Shown here piece by piece: positions 27,149 to 36,643 of a stretch of 64,000 bases of DNA (positions within the stretch are counted from its first letter, which is position 1; each line of letters starts with the position of its first letter). Source of the DNA: Colwellia psychrerythraea (lineage in GTDB: Bacteria > Pseudomonadota > Gammaproteobacteria > Enterobacterales > Alteromonadaceae); contig NZ_JQED01000005.1 of NCBI RefSeq assembly GCF_000764225.1, forward strand, positions 477,390 through 541,389, read 5' to 3'. The translations under genes and the position numbers were made by a program. The notes under the pieces were generated by a model. That model was not told the DNA's origin, made no database searches, and worked only from the letters and a program-made list of their open reading frames with translations.

Positions 27149-28414
27149 CTACTTTTGAGTAGCCACTAATTTAGCGTTAATAATATTAAACTGCCACTGA
27201 TTGGCTTTTTGCTTTTCTGCGACCGCCAGTGCCTTTTGATAATACTTATGTGCCATGCCTTTATCTTCTAATCGCTCATAAGTACTCGCAATCGCTTTTA
27301 GATGATCAATTGATTGTGAAAATTCTTTTTCTACCTTTAATAATAGAGGTAGTGATGCTTTGGGGGAGTCAAAATGCGCAACATACTTAGCTTGCATGGT
27401 AATCAAGGCTTGTTTAGAGGCGGGTAATTTCTTGATAGTCTCTGTAATAAACGTAGGTAATAAGGCTACGTTTTTATTACGATAATGGCGTCGAAATAAT
27501 TCTTGTACACTGGTAGATGGCATAGGTTGACTAAAACCATTTTCGCTCATCACTTTTTGATAATGCGCTACTATCGATTCTGGCGATTTAAAAGTAGATA
27601 ATTTATTTTCAACAATATACCAAGGCTTATAAATTGATTTTAAGCTATCTCGTAAAGCAATAATACCTACAGAGTTATGATTTTCATCAGGATAATGTGT
27701 AAATTGCCAATCAATGGTATTGGGTTGGGTTAGATCTAAGGTATTAATAAGATCATATTGTCCCATACGTGTTTCATCCGCGAGTGATAAATATAATGCC
27801 ACGGGTTTGTGTTGCGCCTTGGTCAGTTTTTCTTTCGCTTTAGCTACAATACCTTGATCGGCAACCCAAACTGATGGGCTAATTGCGACATAATTATTAA
27901 AAGCAGACGGCTGCTCGAGCAACATATTTAACACAAATAACCCTCCCATGGAGTGCCCAACTAGGGTCGAGTTTTCTGCAGTACGGAAGTTGTTTTCAAT
28001 ATAGGGCTTTACTTCTGTCGTAATAAAGCGGATAAATTCAGCAGCTTTGCCCTTACTTGGTTTCGCTTTTGAATCAAAGACGCTGGGCGTCATATATTCA
28101 TGATATTGACTCGTCCCCTTATCAGCAATACCCACTAAAATAACATCAGGAATTAATTGTCCTTTATTGGCCAGTAAATCCAACATGCCTGATACACCAT
28201 GAAAATTATAATCTCCGTCAATCAAATAAATCACAGGGTAAGTACTAGTGCTGTTCGCATCATAATTTTCAGGTAGTAAAACTTGCAGCTCACGTTCTGT
28301 TGACAGTACTTTCGAGTCAATAGAAACTCTATTACCTAAGCTAAATGGACCAGCGGTGACTTCAGCAGTATATCCACATAAAAACAAGACAAACAAAATA
28401 ACGCATTTTTTCAT
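27149..28414 (-). CDS. Exported alpha/beta-hydrolase (esterase D / IroE-like)
   Basis: The 421-residue protein has a signal peptide (ILFVLFLCGYTAEVTAG) and a putative-esterase fold: GHSMGG nucleophile elbow, with the acid and histidine probably at LYLSLADETRMG and HYPDENHNSVG. The class includes IroE and Fes-type enzymes that cleave ester siderophores, and esterase D-like enzymes. The C-terminal 130 residues look like a helical repeat (TPR-like) extension. It lies opposite the siderophore receptor and shares its terminator, so cleavage of an imported siderophore is a reasonable inference, although periplasmic or surface esterases of other kinds are possible. Confidence 0.85.
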   Translation of the reverse strand: MKKCVILFVLFLCGYTAEVTAGPFSLGNRVSIDSKVLSTERELQVLLPENYDANSTSTYPVIYLIDGDYNFHGVSGMLDLLANKGQLIPDVILVGIADKGTSQYHEYMTPSVFDSKAKPSKGKAAEFIRFITTEVKPYIENNFRTAENSTLVGHSMGGLFVLNMLLEQPSAFNNYVAISPSVWVADQGIVAKAKEKLTKAQHKPVALYLSLADETRMGQYDLINTLDLTQPNTIDWQFTHYPDENHNSVGIIALRDSLKSIYKPWYIVENKLSTFKSPESIVAHYQKVMSENGFSQPMPSTSVQELFRRHYRNKNVALLPTFITETIKKLPASKQALITMQAKYVAHFDSPKASLPLLLKVEKEFSQSIDHLKAIASTYERLEDKGMAHKYYQKALAVAEKQKANQWQFNIINAKLVATQK

Positions 28415-28542
28415 AACCCTTCCTTAGACTTCCTTAATGAACTTTTCTCTTATCGCTAGATTAACACGCCAATGATCCCGATGAGTTTTTTTATGATTCC
28501 TATATTACTCAACAACTTAAAACTGTAAACAATAACTGACAA

Positions 28543-28561
28543 CAACATAATAATCATCATT
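28543..28561. promoter_or_regulatory. Weak Fur-box-like sequence upstream of the esterase gene
   Basis: The region reads TAATAATCATCATT over its right 14 bases, with three mismatches to the Fur consensus; the left third is poor. It is about 130 bp upstream of the esterase start and about 190 bp upstream of the chemotaxis gene. Gap 28415-28748 shows no other feature. Confidence 0.3.
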
Positions 28562-28748
28562 AAGTCTACCATTGCAACACTAAAGTCTAATAGCTGAATC
28601 ATTGTTTTTAGTGCTGTAATGTTAAACTTAGCGGCTGATTACTAGCGAATTTTCAAGGATTTATTATTAAATCAGGAATAGCCGAAACTAGAGATTATTT
28701 AATCATATTTTACAGTGCCTTATGCACTAAACTGTTAATGAGAATACC

Positions 28749-30332
28749 ATGAATAAGAAGTTACTCTCTATTGTCATTTTACTATCAACCTTAATAACGC
28801 TACTAGCTCACTTAAGCCAACTCTATTTAGATTCAATACTACTTTCTACGTTTTCTATCTTCATCATCATAGGTAGTTCTTTATTACTGTTCTACCGCTT
28901 TATTCACAAACAAACTTTGCAAGCTGCAGCTCTTTCTACTGACAGTGGGAATAACCATAGTAGTGATGAACTTGGGGTGATTGGCGGTGAAATAAACAGT
29001 AAAGCCAGCGAGCTTGCAATTAACTCAGCCGAAATAAGCTTTTTCTTAGGGCAACTAAGTAGCGCGATTGAACAATCAAGTGAAGATGTTGATCGATTAG
29101 CAACCGCAGCAGAAGAAATGTCTGCCAACTCAAAACAGATTAACGACAACGCGACACTCGCTTCACAGCAAGCAAGTCATGCCATGTCCGCCAGTAATGC
29201 AAGCTCAGCACAATTAAGTGACAACATTGATATTGTCCATCAACTAAATGTTTCCGTAAATAGTGCTTCTGAAAAAATACGTTCTCTCGAACAAAAAACA
29301 TTAGCTATTCAAAGCATTACTGATGTAATTGATGGCATTTCAGCGCAAACAAATTTATTAGCATTAAATGCAGCAATTGAAGCTGCGCGAGCTGGAGAAC
29401 AGGGCCGAGGTTTTGCCGTGGTTGCCGATGAAGTTAGAGCGTTAGCAGGTAAAACTGCTGATGCAACGGCACAAATAGGGGAAATGCTCAAACAAACAAG
29501 TGATGAAACTAGTGCAACAACCCTAGCAATGTCTCAGATTGTTATGCAAACTGACAGCGTTGTAACCACGATGACTGAGTTATCAAAAGGCTTTGCTGAA
29601 ATTGATCTGTTGCTAACTGACTCTTCTGCAGCAAGCGATCAAATAAGTCATGCGTTAACTGAGCAGGACTTCGCAGCAGCCGAAATATCATCATCTATAG
29701 TGCGTTTACATGATTTCTTATTGAGCAAAAGTAGTGAGACACAAGCGGCTTCAATTCAAGCACAAACATTATCCAATAGTACCGAATCAATCTTTGTTCA
29801 TATCTCTTCTTTTGAAAGTAGCTCCCTCATTGCCACTATGTGCCAGCAAGCACAACTTTCTGCCAATCAAGTCAGTCAATTGTTTGAGCAAAGTATTGAG
29901 AAAGCCTTGATTTCTGAACAAAAACTATTCGACTTTACTTACAAACAACTAGGTAACTGTGAACCCAAAAAATACAGCACCTCTTTTGATAAATTTACTG
30001 ATCAACACTTACCTCAGATTCAAGAACCCTTGTTAGTTAATTTTCCTGAGATGATATACGCTGGCGCCGTTGATATTAACAGCTATTTCCCAACTCATAA
30101 TAAGTGCTTCTCAAAGCCACTAACAGGAAACCCCGAAATTGATTTTATCAATAACCGTACCAAACGACTATTTGATGATCCTACAGGAATCCGTTGCGGT
30201 AAACACATTGATAAGTTTTTACTACAGACATACAAGCGTGATACGGGTGAAATTATGCACGATGTTTCAGCACCAATAATTGTCAATGGCAAACATTGGG
30301 GTGGTTTTAGAATCGGCTTTAAAGCCGGATAA
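28749..30332 (+). CDS. Methyl-accepting chemotaxis protein with C-terminal sensor domain
   Basis: A chemotaxis receptor of 527 residues. Two adjacent N-terminal membrane helices ([20 protein letters not shown], and the second around [19 protein letters not shown]) leave almost no periplasmic sensor. The MCP signalling domain follows, with the invariant hairpin tip containing [17 protein letters not shown] and [15 protein letters not shown]. Beyond it, about 150 extra residues form a C-terminal cytoplasmic domain with [20 protein letters not shown] and [12 protein letters not shown], resembling the Cache/PAS-type end domain seen in other bacterial MCPs. It therefore probably senses an internal signal. 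It is upstream of the porin gene. Confidence 0.9.
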   Translation: MNKKLLSIVILLSTLITLLAHLSQLYLDSILLSTFSIFIIIGSSLLLFYRFIHKQTLQAAALSTDSGNNHSSDELGVIGGEINSKASELAINSAEISFFLGQLSSAIEQSSEDVDRLATAAEEMSANSKQINDNATLASQQASHAMSASNASSAQLSDNIDIVHQLNVSVNSASEKIRSLEQKTLAIQSITDVIDGISAQTNLLALNAAIEAARAGEQGRGFAVVADEVRALAGKTADATAQIGEMLKQTSDETSATTLAMSQIVMQTDSVVTTMTELSKGFAEIDLLLTDSSAASDQISHALTEQDFAAAEISSSIVRLHDFLLSKSSETQAASIQAQTLSNSTESIFVHISSFESSSLIATMCQQAQLSANQVSQLFEQSIEKALISEQKLFDFTYKQLGNCEPKKYSTSFDKFTDQHLPQIQEPLLVNFPEMIYAGAVDINSYFPTHNKCFSKPLTGNPEIDFINNRTKRLFDDPTGIRCGKHIDKFLLQTYKRDTGEIMHDVSAPIIVNGKHWGGFRIGFKAG

Positions 30333-30362
30333 AGATATAAATAGCTAAGAACTTACTTTAAA

Positions 30363-30410
30363 TCGACTAAAGTCTACCCCCTTTTATTAGCAATGTAGAC
30401 TTAGGTCTAA
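30363..30410. promoter_or_regulatory. Two TAGAC-N4-GTCTA palindromes upstream of the porin
   Basis: The first site reads TCGAC, TAAA, GTCTA (30363-30376); the second is a perfect TAGAC, TTAG, GTCTA (30397-30410). The spacing between them is 34 bp, about three helical turns, as expected for a dimeric regulator bound twice. A related site lies in the symporter/DUF294 promoter region. They resemble LuxR-type response-regulator sites (CrbR/ErdR-type control of acetate genes), which is inference. Confidence 0.45.
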
Positions 30411-30555
30411 TTCCTTTTGTTCACTTTACGCACTAACTTATTATTCGATAACAAAAATTAACAACCAAGCAAACCGTAATGAAAAAATAAGAGGCACTTA
30501 AGACCTCATAATAATAAGTCACACTAAAAACAAATAAAACAAAATGGGAAATACA

Positions 30556-31614
30556 ATGTTTAATAATTCAATATTTAAATTAAAGAAAGTAGTACTCGCA
30601 ACAAGTTTATTAGCTGTTACTGGTGCCGCTAATGCTGGCTACACAGTAAAATTAGATGACGGTGACACCATTACCTTTGGTGGTTACATCAAAGCAGACG
30701 TTCGTTCAATCAGTGGTGATGTGAGCTCGCCAGTAACCAATGATGATTACTGGATTGGTCACGCAGCGGTAGTTGATGATATATCATCAACAAAATTTTC
30801 AGCCAATGAAACACGCTTCAATACTAAATATGTTCACGGCGATGTTACTGGATTTATCGAATTAGATTTTTACGGTGGCGGCGGTAACGAAATTGTTTCT
30901 AACTCATCTCACCCAAGATTACGCCACGCGTTTATAAAATATAAAAACATATTGGTTGGCCAAACTTGGACAACCTTTATGAATACTAGCGCGATTGCAG
31001 AGGCTGCAAACTTTGGTGGTCCATTAAATGCCACTGCGTTTATTAGACAAGGGCAGGTTCGTTATACCAATGGCGGTTTGCAACTTTCTTTAGAGAACCC
31101 TCATTCAGATAAAGGTGACAGCAGCCAAGATTCTATTCCTGACTTCATTGCCAAATATAACTTTAAAGGTGATTGGGGTAATGTGTCAGTGTCTGCATTA
31201 GCTCGTCAGTTGAACACTGTCGGCGGTAATACAGAGTCAGCCGTTGGTTTTGGTATTGCAGGTCGTATTAAAACCTTTGGTAAAGATGATTTACGCTTTC
31301 AAGTGCACGGTGGCAACACAGGTCGCTACGTTGGTGTAGTTGCTGCGAGAGATTTAGTGGGTGAAGAGGCAGAAGAAAGCACATCATACATGGTAGCTTA
31401 CCGCCATTTTTGGACTGATGATATGCGCTCAACCGTATTTTATGGTAGCACAGAAGCTGATTTAGCCGATACAAAGCGTAATCATGTTGCAGTTAACTTA
31501 TTTAAAAACTTTACCAAGCAACTCTCTTTTGGTGTAGAAGTAGGCAATTTCGAAATGGATGAAGTCAGCAAAGACTCGAACTACTTACAATTCTCTGCTA
31601 AATACGTTTTATAA
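30556..31614 (+). CDS. DcaP-like trimeric outer-membrane porin
   Basis: This is an exported beta-barrel: signal peptide ending in TGAANA before GYTVKLDDGD, then the DcaP-family opening ITFGGYIKADV and the conserved WTTFMNTSA segment. The length of 352 fits the family. DcaP-type porins pass small dicarboxylates and similar acids. Two ATGs are in frame; GGGA lies 6 nt before the one at 30556, so I prefer it to 30544. A strong terminator follows. The presumed operators upstream link it to carboxylate uptake genes. Confidence 0.85.
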   Translation: MFNNSIFKLKKVVLATSLLAVTGAANAGYTVKLDDGDTITFGGYIKADVRSISGDVSSPVTNDDYWIGHAAVVDDISSTKFSANETRFNTKYVHGDVTGFIELDFYGGGGNEIVSNSSHPRLRHAFIKYKNILVGQTWTTFMNTSAIAEAANFGGPLNATAFIRQGQVRYTNGGLQLSLENPHSDKGDSSQDSIPDFIAKYNFKGDWGNVSVSALARQLNTVGGNTESAVGFGIAGRIKTFGKDDLRFQVHGGNTGRYVGVVAARDLVGEEAEESTSYMVAYRHFWTDDMRSTVFYGSTEADLADTKRNHVAVNLFKNFTKQLSFGVEVGNFEMDEVSKDSNYLQFSAKYVL

Positions 31615-31694
31615 TTTTACTACCCACCCACGACTAAACCCTTTAGTTAGTCGTACAACTTGCGTTAGTTAGCCTCTTTTGGGGTTATTTTATA

Positions 31695-31719
31695 GGGAAG
31701 CATATGCTTCCCTTTTTTT
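31695..31719 (+). terminator. Rho-independent terminator of the porin gene
   Basis: Perfect 9-bp stem GGGAAGCAT / ATGCTTCCC followed by seven T residues. Confidence 0.92.
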
Positions 31720-31893
31720 ATGCTTAGCCATTAGTTATTCACCTCTCTACTATGAATTCTCACCAAAACCGTAACGCGAAATTTTCAGTATGATAACTTT
31801 AATTTCCCTTGTTCGTGAATATTAGCAAAATTGAGCTACACTAAAATTGAACTAGATTAACTAATACAGTGTACTAATTTAAAAGGGATTTTT

Positions 31894-33531
31894 ATGGATT
31901 TTTTAAGAAAGTTTACCATACAGAAAAGGCTATCCATGTTAGTGGTATTAATTATTATTGGCCTTACAGTGCTTGATGTTATGAGTTTATCAGGAGAATA
32001 CAAATCATTAATGGCACAAAAAAAGCACTCAACTAAAGAACTCGTTGATAGTGTTTATGGCATTGTTGAACATCACTATGCGCTACAGCAGAAAGGTGAG
32101 CTCAGTGAAAGCAAGGCCAAAGAACAAACCTTAAGCATTCTTGCCAGTTTGCGTTATGACACTAATAACTATTTTTGGGTAAATGACTTTATCCCTAATA
32201 TGATAATGCACCCAATAAAACCAACACTTAACGGAAAAAATGTCGCTGGTATTAAAGATGCCGATGGTAAAGCATTATTCATCGATATGGTTGATGTTGC
32301 TAAAGCTCAGGGTGATGGTTTCGTTTATTACAAATGGGCTAAACCAGGGTTTGACGATCCTATCGATAAAATTGGTTTTGTTAAGGGCTTTTCGCCCTGG
32401 CAATGGATTATTGGCTCTGGTACATACCTCGATGATATTGAAGCCACTTTCGCCAAGCAACGTAACATGCTCGTCATTGATAGCCTCATTATCGCATTAC
32501 TTATTGTTCTGTTAAGTTATGTTATCGGCAATAGTATCTTAAAGCCTACTCGATCAGCCGCAGAATTGATGAAAGATATTGCACAGGGAGATGGTGATCT
32601 CACTAATTCATTAGACGATACAGGCCATGATGAGATTTCTCGATTATCTAACTATTTTAATCATTTTACCGGTAAAATGCGTGAATCATTGCAGGATGTA
32701 TCTAACAATACCGCACAAGTTTTAGATCATGCACTTGCTGTTTCTGGTGCTAGCGATAGCGCCCAAGCCCTTATTCAAAGTCAAAATGATATTACAACGC
32801 AAGTCGCAACGGCTATGGAAGAAATGACATCGCAAATAAAGGAAGTGAGTGATAATGCTAGCTCAGCTGAGCAAGCAGCAAACGATGCGCGAAATAATAC
32901 CACTGACGGTAAAAAAATTATCTCGAGCACTATTACGCAGATGCAATCACTGTCGACTAATATCGATGAGGTTAGTCATGTTGTTGAAAGCCTTGCATCA
33001 GAAAGTGACAATATCGGCTCAGTGCTCGATGTGATCCGAGGCATTGCTGAACAGACTAATTTGTTGGCACTCAATGCAGCTATTGAAGCGGCTCGTGCTG
33101 GTGAGCAAGGCCGTGGGTTTGCCGTAGTCGCAGATGAAGTGCGTACCTTAGCTAACCGTACCGAACAAAGTACTAATGAAATTCAGCAGATGATACAAAA
33201 GTTACAAGCAGGTGCTCAAGCTGCGGTTTCTGCAGTGAAGGTGAGCCAAGATATTTCAGTGCAAACAGTGACTCAAACAACAAGAGCAGATAATTCCCTT
33301 ACCGAAATAGACAGATTGATGGAAGTTATTTCAGATATGAATACTCAAATTGCTAGAGCAACCGAGCAACAGAGCGAAGCTGCGGATGAGGTGAATTTAC
33401 GCATTAATGAGCTAGCAGGAATGACCGATGAGTCTCTAGCCACCACTCAACAGCTTAGTGAAACTAGCCAACAATTAAAAACGAGCAGTAACAATATGTC
33501 TGAAGTAGTCGGTCGATTTAAAATTGCATAA
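31894..33531 (+). CDS. Methyl-accepting chemotaxis protein with single-Cache sensor
   Basis: The 545-residue receptor has a first membrane helix (about 15-34), a periplasmic sCache_2 domain (about 40-185, with the family pattern [20 protein letters not shown]), a second membrane helix ([19 protein letters not shown]), a HAMP region, and the MCP signalling domain with [17 protein letters not shown] and [18 protein letters not shown] at the hairpin tip. sCache receptors of this type often bind short carboxylates such as acetate or propionate. No pentapeptide CheR tether is present at the end. The ribosome site AAGGGA is 6-7 nt before the ATG. The gene is probably single and shows ordinary composition. 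Confidence 0.93.
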   Translation: MDFLRKFTIQKRLSMLVVLIIIGLTVLDVMSLSGEYKSLMAQKKHSTKELVDSVYGIVEHHYALQQKGELSESKAKEQTLSILASLRYDTNNYFWVNDFIPNMIMHPIKPTLNGKNVAGIKDADGKALFIDMVDVAKAQGDGFVYYKWAKPGFDDPIDKIGFVKGFSPWQWIIGSGTYLDDIEATFAKQRNMLVIDSLIIALLIVLLSYVIGNSILKPTRSAAELMKDIAQGDGDLTNSLDDTGHDEISRLSNYFNHFTGKMRESLQDVSNNTAQVLDHALAVSGASDSAQALIQSQNDITTQVATAMEEMTSQIKEVSDNASSAEQAANDARNNTTDGKKIISSTITQMQSLSTNIDEVSHVVESLASESDNIGSVLDVIRGIAEQTNLLALNAAIEAARAGEQGRGFAVVADEVRTLANRTEQSTNEIQQMIQKLQAGAQAAVSAVKVSQDISVQTVTQTTRADNSLTEIDRLMEVISDMNTQIARATEQQSEAADEVNLRINELAGMTDESLATTQQLSETSQQLKTSSNNMSEVVGRFKIA

Positions 33532-33557
33532 CAAATTACAGTCAATAACATGCAAGC

Positions 33558-33746
33558 AAAAAAAAACCAGTAATACTTGCTAGAAAGAAAGTGTTACTGG
33601 TAAACCATCAAAAAATTTTAAAATCGAAATAAAAATGTAGAGCCACAAAGTGGCACTTAGTGGTTATGTGTCCTGGAACATAACCACTAAGTTCCGTGCT
33701 TTGCACGTTACCTATTTAGTGAGAGAGCATTCACTGCCTAAGCAAC
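33558..33746 (-). ncRNA. Candidate Fur-regulated small RNA, copy 1 (about 188 nt)
   Basis: On the minus strand a promoter (-35 TTGACT at 33777-33782, 17-bp spacer, -10 TATCAT at 33754-33759) is overlapped by a Fur box. The predicted start is near 33746. The transcript contains a conserved pyrimidine-rich stretch (GCTCTCTCACT), a short GTGC/GCAC hairpin, a perfect 14-bp hairpin (33655-33692) and a terminator: a 12-bp hairpin (33567-33600) followed by nine T residues. No reading frame of note is present. It is duplicated 282 bp to the right. About nine mismatches separate the two copies over the 130 bp from the -35 to the 14-bp hairpin, while the stretch between hairpin and terminator has diverged. 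Confidence 0.72.
33655..33692. repeat. Perfect 14-bp inverted repeat inside small RNA copy 1
   Basis: Arms ACTTAGTGGTTATG and CATAACCACTAAGT surround a 10-nt loop that on the minus strand reads TTCCAGGACA. The second copy has the same arms and one loop change. Confidence 0.9.
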
Positions 33747-33749
33747 GAA

Positions 33750-33782
33750 ACAAATGATAATCATTCTCATTTAAATAGTCAA
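33750..33782 (-). promoter_or_regulatory. Sigma-70 promoter with overlapping Fur box, small RNA copy 1
   Basis: -35 TTGACT and -10 TATCAT are 17 bp apart. The 33750-33768 block matches the 19-bp Fur consensus at 15 positions by eye, with a core of AATGATAATCATT. A Fur box across the -10 is a classic repressing position. Confidence 0.75.
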
Positions 33783-33841
33783 TACTCTTTTCAACTTTTT
33801 TTAATGTTAAAAATATAGAACCAAATTGATACAACAGGCAT

Positions 33842-34028
33842 AAAAAAGCCAGTGACACTCACCATCAAGAAAGTGTTACTGGCTAAACCATCAAAAATTT
33901 AATGTCGAATAAACTCCGAAGAATCCCAAAGTGGTCACTTAGTGGTTATGTGTCCTGGAGCATAACCACTAAGTTCCGTACTTTGCACATTGCCTATTTA
34001 GTGAGAGAGCATTCACTGCCTAGGTAAC
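33842..34028 (-). ncRNA. Candidate Fur-regulated small RNA, copy 2 (about 187 nt)
   Basis: This is the right-hand copy of the tandem pair. It has the same architecture: -35 TTGACT (34059-34064), 17-bp spacer, -10 TATCAT (34036-34041), Fur box, conserved 5' half, 14-bp hairpin (33937-33974) and a terminator (12-bp stem with arms GCCAGTGACACT and AGTGTTACTGGC at 33848-33883, followed by six T residues). The GTGC/GCAC mini-hairpin is kept through a G-U pair (GTGC/GTAC), which argues for selection on RNA structure. It starts about 70 bp past the tex stop on the same strand. Confidence 0.72.
33937..33974. repeat. Perfect 14-bp inverted repeat inside small RNA copy 2
   Basis: Arms are identical to copy 1; the loop on the minus strand reads CTCCAGGACA. 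Confidence 0.9.
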
Positions 34029-34031
34029 GAA

Positions 34032-34064
34032 ACAAATGATAATAATTCTCATTAAGATAGTCAA
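34032..34064 (-). promoter_or_regulatory. Sigma-70 promoter with overlapping Fur box, small RNA copy 2
   Basis: -35 TTGACT and -10 TATCAT are 17 bp apart, identical hexamers to copy 1. The Fur-like block 34032-34050 has one more mismatch than copy 1. Confidence 0.7.
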
Positions 34065-34099
34065 CATTATTTTAACAAATTATTTAAAATAGTTGTTTT

Positions 34100-36490
34100 T
34101 TATTTTTTCAGCTTAGCAAAAGCATCGGCGAAAGCGTTGCCCATAGCGGCGTTATCCACTTTTTTACTTTTCGACTTATTATGCCTTACCTGTGCTTTCT
34201 CCTGATTATTTCTATTATTTTCATAACTCTTTGTTTTATTGTTACTTTGCTTGCCATCACTTTTAGCAGAGGTAACTCTGCTAGTTTGACCATTAATCGC
34301 TTCATCTAGACGCATAGTTAAACTAATACGTTTTCGAGCTACATCTACTTCAACTACCTTCACCTTAACAACCTCGCCAGCCTTGACAATTTCACGTGGG
34401 TCACTGATAAACTTATCGGTAATTGAAGAGATATGCACCAATCCATCTTGATGTACGCCAATATCAACAAAGGCCCCAAAGTTAGCCACGTTAGAAACCA
34501 CGCCCTCAAGTATCATACCAGGGGTTAAATCTTCCATGGTATTTACACCCTCAGCAAAACGTGCGGTTTTAAAGGCCGGTCTTGGATCTCTACTTGGTTT
34601 AGCTAACTCTTTAATGATGTCTTTAACGGTCATTTCACCGGTATCACTATCAGTTAACTGAGTAATATCGAGTGATTGTAATTGCTCATAGTTATTAAGT
34701 ACTTTATTAACATCCAATTTTAATAGGCTAAGGATCTTCTCCACCACAGGGTAACTTTCAGGATGAAGCGCTGATTGATCTAACGGATTTTCACCGTCCG
34801 TTATCCGTAAAAAACCTGCAGCCTGTTCAAACGCTTTTGGTCCTAAACGTGCAACTTTTTTCAATTGTTTTCTATTGGTAAAACGACCTTGGCAATCGCG
34901 ATAAGCAACAATGTTACCAGCCATTGTTTTATTTAGCCCAGACACCCGAGTTAATAACGCTGCTGAAGCACTGTTCAGATCTACGCCAACGGCATTTACA
35001 CAATCTTCAACGACATCATCAAGGGTTTTACTAAGCTGACTCTGGCTAACATCATGTTGATACTGACCAACCCCGATTGCTTTAGGGTCTATTTTTACTA
35101 GCTCAGCCAATGGGTCTTGTAGACGTCGGGCAATAGAAACAGCACCACGCAAAGATACATCTAAATCAGGAAACTCACTGGCAGCAAATTCAGACGCAGA
35201 ATAAACAGAGGCTCCAGCCTCACTAACCACCATTTTAGTTAGCTGTAGTTTGCTTTCATCCGCTTTAAACGTTTGGATTACCTCAGCAACTAATTTGTCG
35301 CTTTCTCTTGAACCGGTACCATTACCAATGGCCACTAACTCAACTTTATGCTGTCGACAAATATTCACCAGAGTACGAAGTGATTTATCCCAATGGTTTT
35401 GAGGCACGTGCGGAAATATAGTAGCTGTATGTAAGAGTTTACCTGTGCCATCGACAATGGCAATTTTACAGCCAGTTCTTAAGCCAGGATCTAAACCTAA
35501 AGTTACTTTCGGTCCCGCAGGTGCTGCCATTAACACATCGGTCAGGTTAGTTGAAAATACATCTATTGCTTGTGTTTCTGCCTGCTCACGTAAACTCGTG
35601 ATCAATTCAGTTGTTAAACTGATATTTAATTTAGCTTTCCATGTTAGCTGCACAGTTTTCGTTAAAAAATCCGCTGCGGGTTGTTTACTACCTGCTGACA
35701 AACATTTAAGGGTTAAGTGTTCGATAATAATTTGTTCTGCACTATTAAACGCTGCAGGAATTTTTCCTGGATCAACATCAATATTAAGCTGTAAGAAACC
35801 TTCATTTCTACCACGTAACATGGCTAACATACGATGAGATGGGACTGTTCTAAGCTTTTCACTATGCTCAAAGTAATCGCGAAACTTGGCTCCCGATCTT
35901 TCTTGGCCTTTCACAAGTTTACTGACCAAATGTGCCTGTTTTAATAAATGACTACGTAGTTTTGCCAGTAAATTAGCATCTTCACTAAATCGCTCAGCTA
36001 AAATATAACTCGCGCCCTCTAACACAGCTTTTACATCAGCAAAGCCAGCCTTTTCATTAATAAAATCATTAGCTTCGGTTGTTGGAGATAGTTGCCAATT
36101 ATTAAAAAGCTTATTTGCTAAAGGTGTTATACCGGCTTCACTGGCTATTTTACCCTTAGTACGACGCTTTGGCTTGTAGGGTAAATATAAATCTTCTAAG
36201 CGAGTTTTGTTATCCGCTTGTTTAATATGCTTCTCTAATTCAGCACTGAGCTTATCTTGTTGTTTAATGCTCACTAGAATGACCTGTCGACGGTCTTCTA
36301 GCTCACGTAAATAACTTAAACGCTGCGCTAAATGACGAAGATGGTTATCATCTAATCCTTGCGTTGCTTCTTTACGGTAACGGGCAATAAATGGCACAGT
36401 TGCACCATCATCGAGTAAGGTAATAGCGGCATTAATTTGTGCCGCGTTAACATTGAGTTCTTGAGCTATTTGCTCGGCAATAGTTAACAT
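34100..36490 (-). CDS. tex: Tex-family RNA-binding transcription accessory protein
   Basis: Tex is a cytoplasmic nucleic-acid-binding protein related to Spt6, with a helical N-terminal region, a YqgF-like RNase H fold ([16 protein letters not shown]), helix-hairpin-helix repeats ([15 protein letters not shown]) and an S1 RNA-binding domain near the end ([31 protein letters not shown]). A lysine/asparagine-rich tail of about 70 residues follows. I prefer the ATG at 36490 (796 residues, protein starting [12 protein letters not shown] as in other Tex) over the one at 36529, whose extra residues are not conserved in the family. It is divergent from greB, another transcription elongation gene, a common neighbour. 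Confidence 0.95.
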   Translation of the reverse strand: MLTIAEQIAQELNVNAAQINAAITLLDDGATVPFIARYRKEATQGLDDNHLRHLAQRLSYLRELEDRRQVILVSIKQQDKLSAELEKHIKQADNKTRLEDLYLPYKPKRRTKGKIASEAGITPLANKLFNNWQLSPTTEANDFINEKAGFADVKAVLEGASYILAERFSEDANLLAKLRSHLLKQAHLVSKLVKGQERSGAKFRDYFEHSEKLRTVPSHRMLAMLRGRNEGFLQLNIDVDPGKIPAAFNSAEQIIIEHLTLKCLSAGSKQPAADFLTKTVQLTWKAKLNISLTTELITSLREQAETQAIDVFSTNLTDVLMAAPAGPKVTLGLDPGLRTGCKIAIVDGTGKLLHTATIFPHVPQNHWDKSLRTLVNICRQHKVELVAIGNGTGSRESDKLVAEVIQTFKADESKLQLTKMVVSEAGASVYSASEFAASEFPDLDVSLRGAVSIARRLQDPLAELVKIDPKAIGVGQYQHDVSQSQLSKTLDDVVEDCVNAVGVDLNSASAALLTRVSGLNKTMAGNIVAYRDCQGRFTNRKQLKKVARLGPKAFEQAAGFLRITDGENPLDQSALHPESYPVVEKILSLLKLDVNKVLNNYEQLQSLDITQLTDSDTGEMTVKDIIKELAKPSRDPRPAFKTARFAEGVNTMEDLTPGMILEGVVSNVANFGAFVDIGVHQDGLVHISSITDKFISDPREIVKAGEVVKVKVVEVDVARKRISLTMRLDEAINGQTSRVTSAKSDGKQSNNKTKSYENNRNNQEKAQVRHNKSKSKKVDNAAMGNAFADAFAKLKK

Positions 36491-36643
36491 TAAAAGACAG
36501 TTCCAGCAGGATAATATGTTGGCCCGCATAATAACAGAAAACTGTTGAGACGAAAATTATACTGCTAAACGTTAGTTATCCCAATACTTAGGCTATTTTC
36601 GATTTTTTTAACAAAGCGCGACTTTATTATGTAAAATAGCACG

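Noticed and set aside
33558-34064. Calling the tandem RNAs ryhB or prrF
   Set aside because: Only the control logic and tandem layout match. I could not align the known RyhB core beyond a short AAAGCACG stretch, which may be chance.
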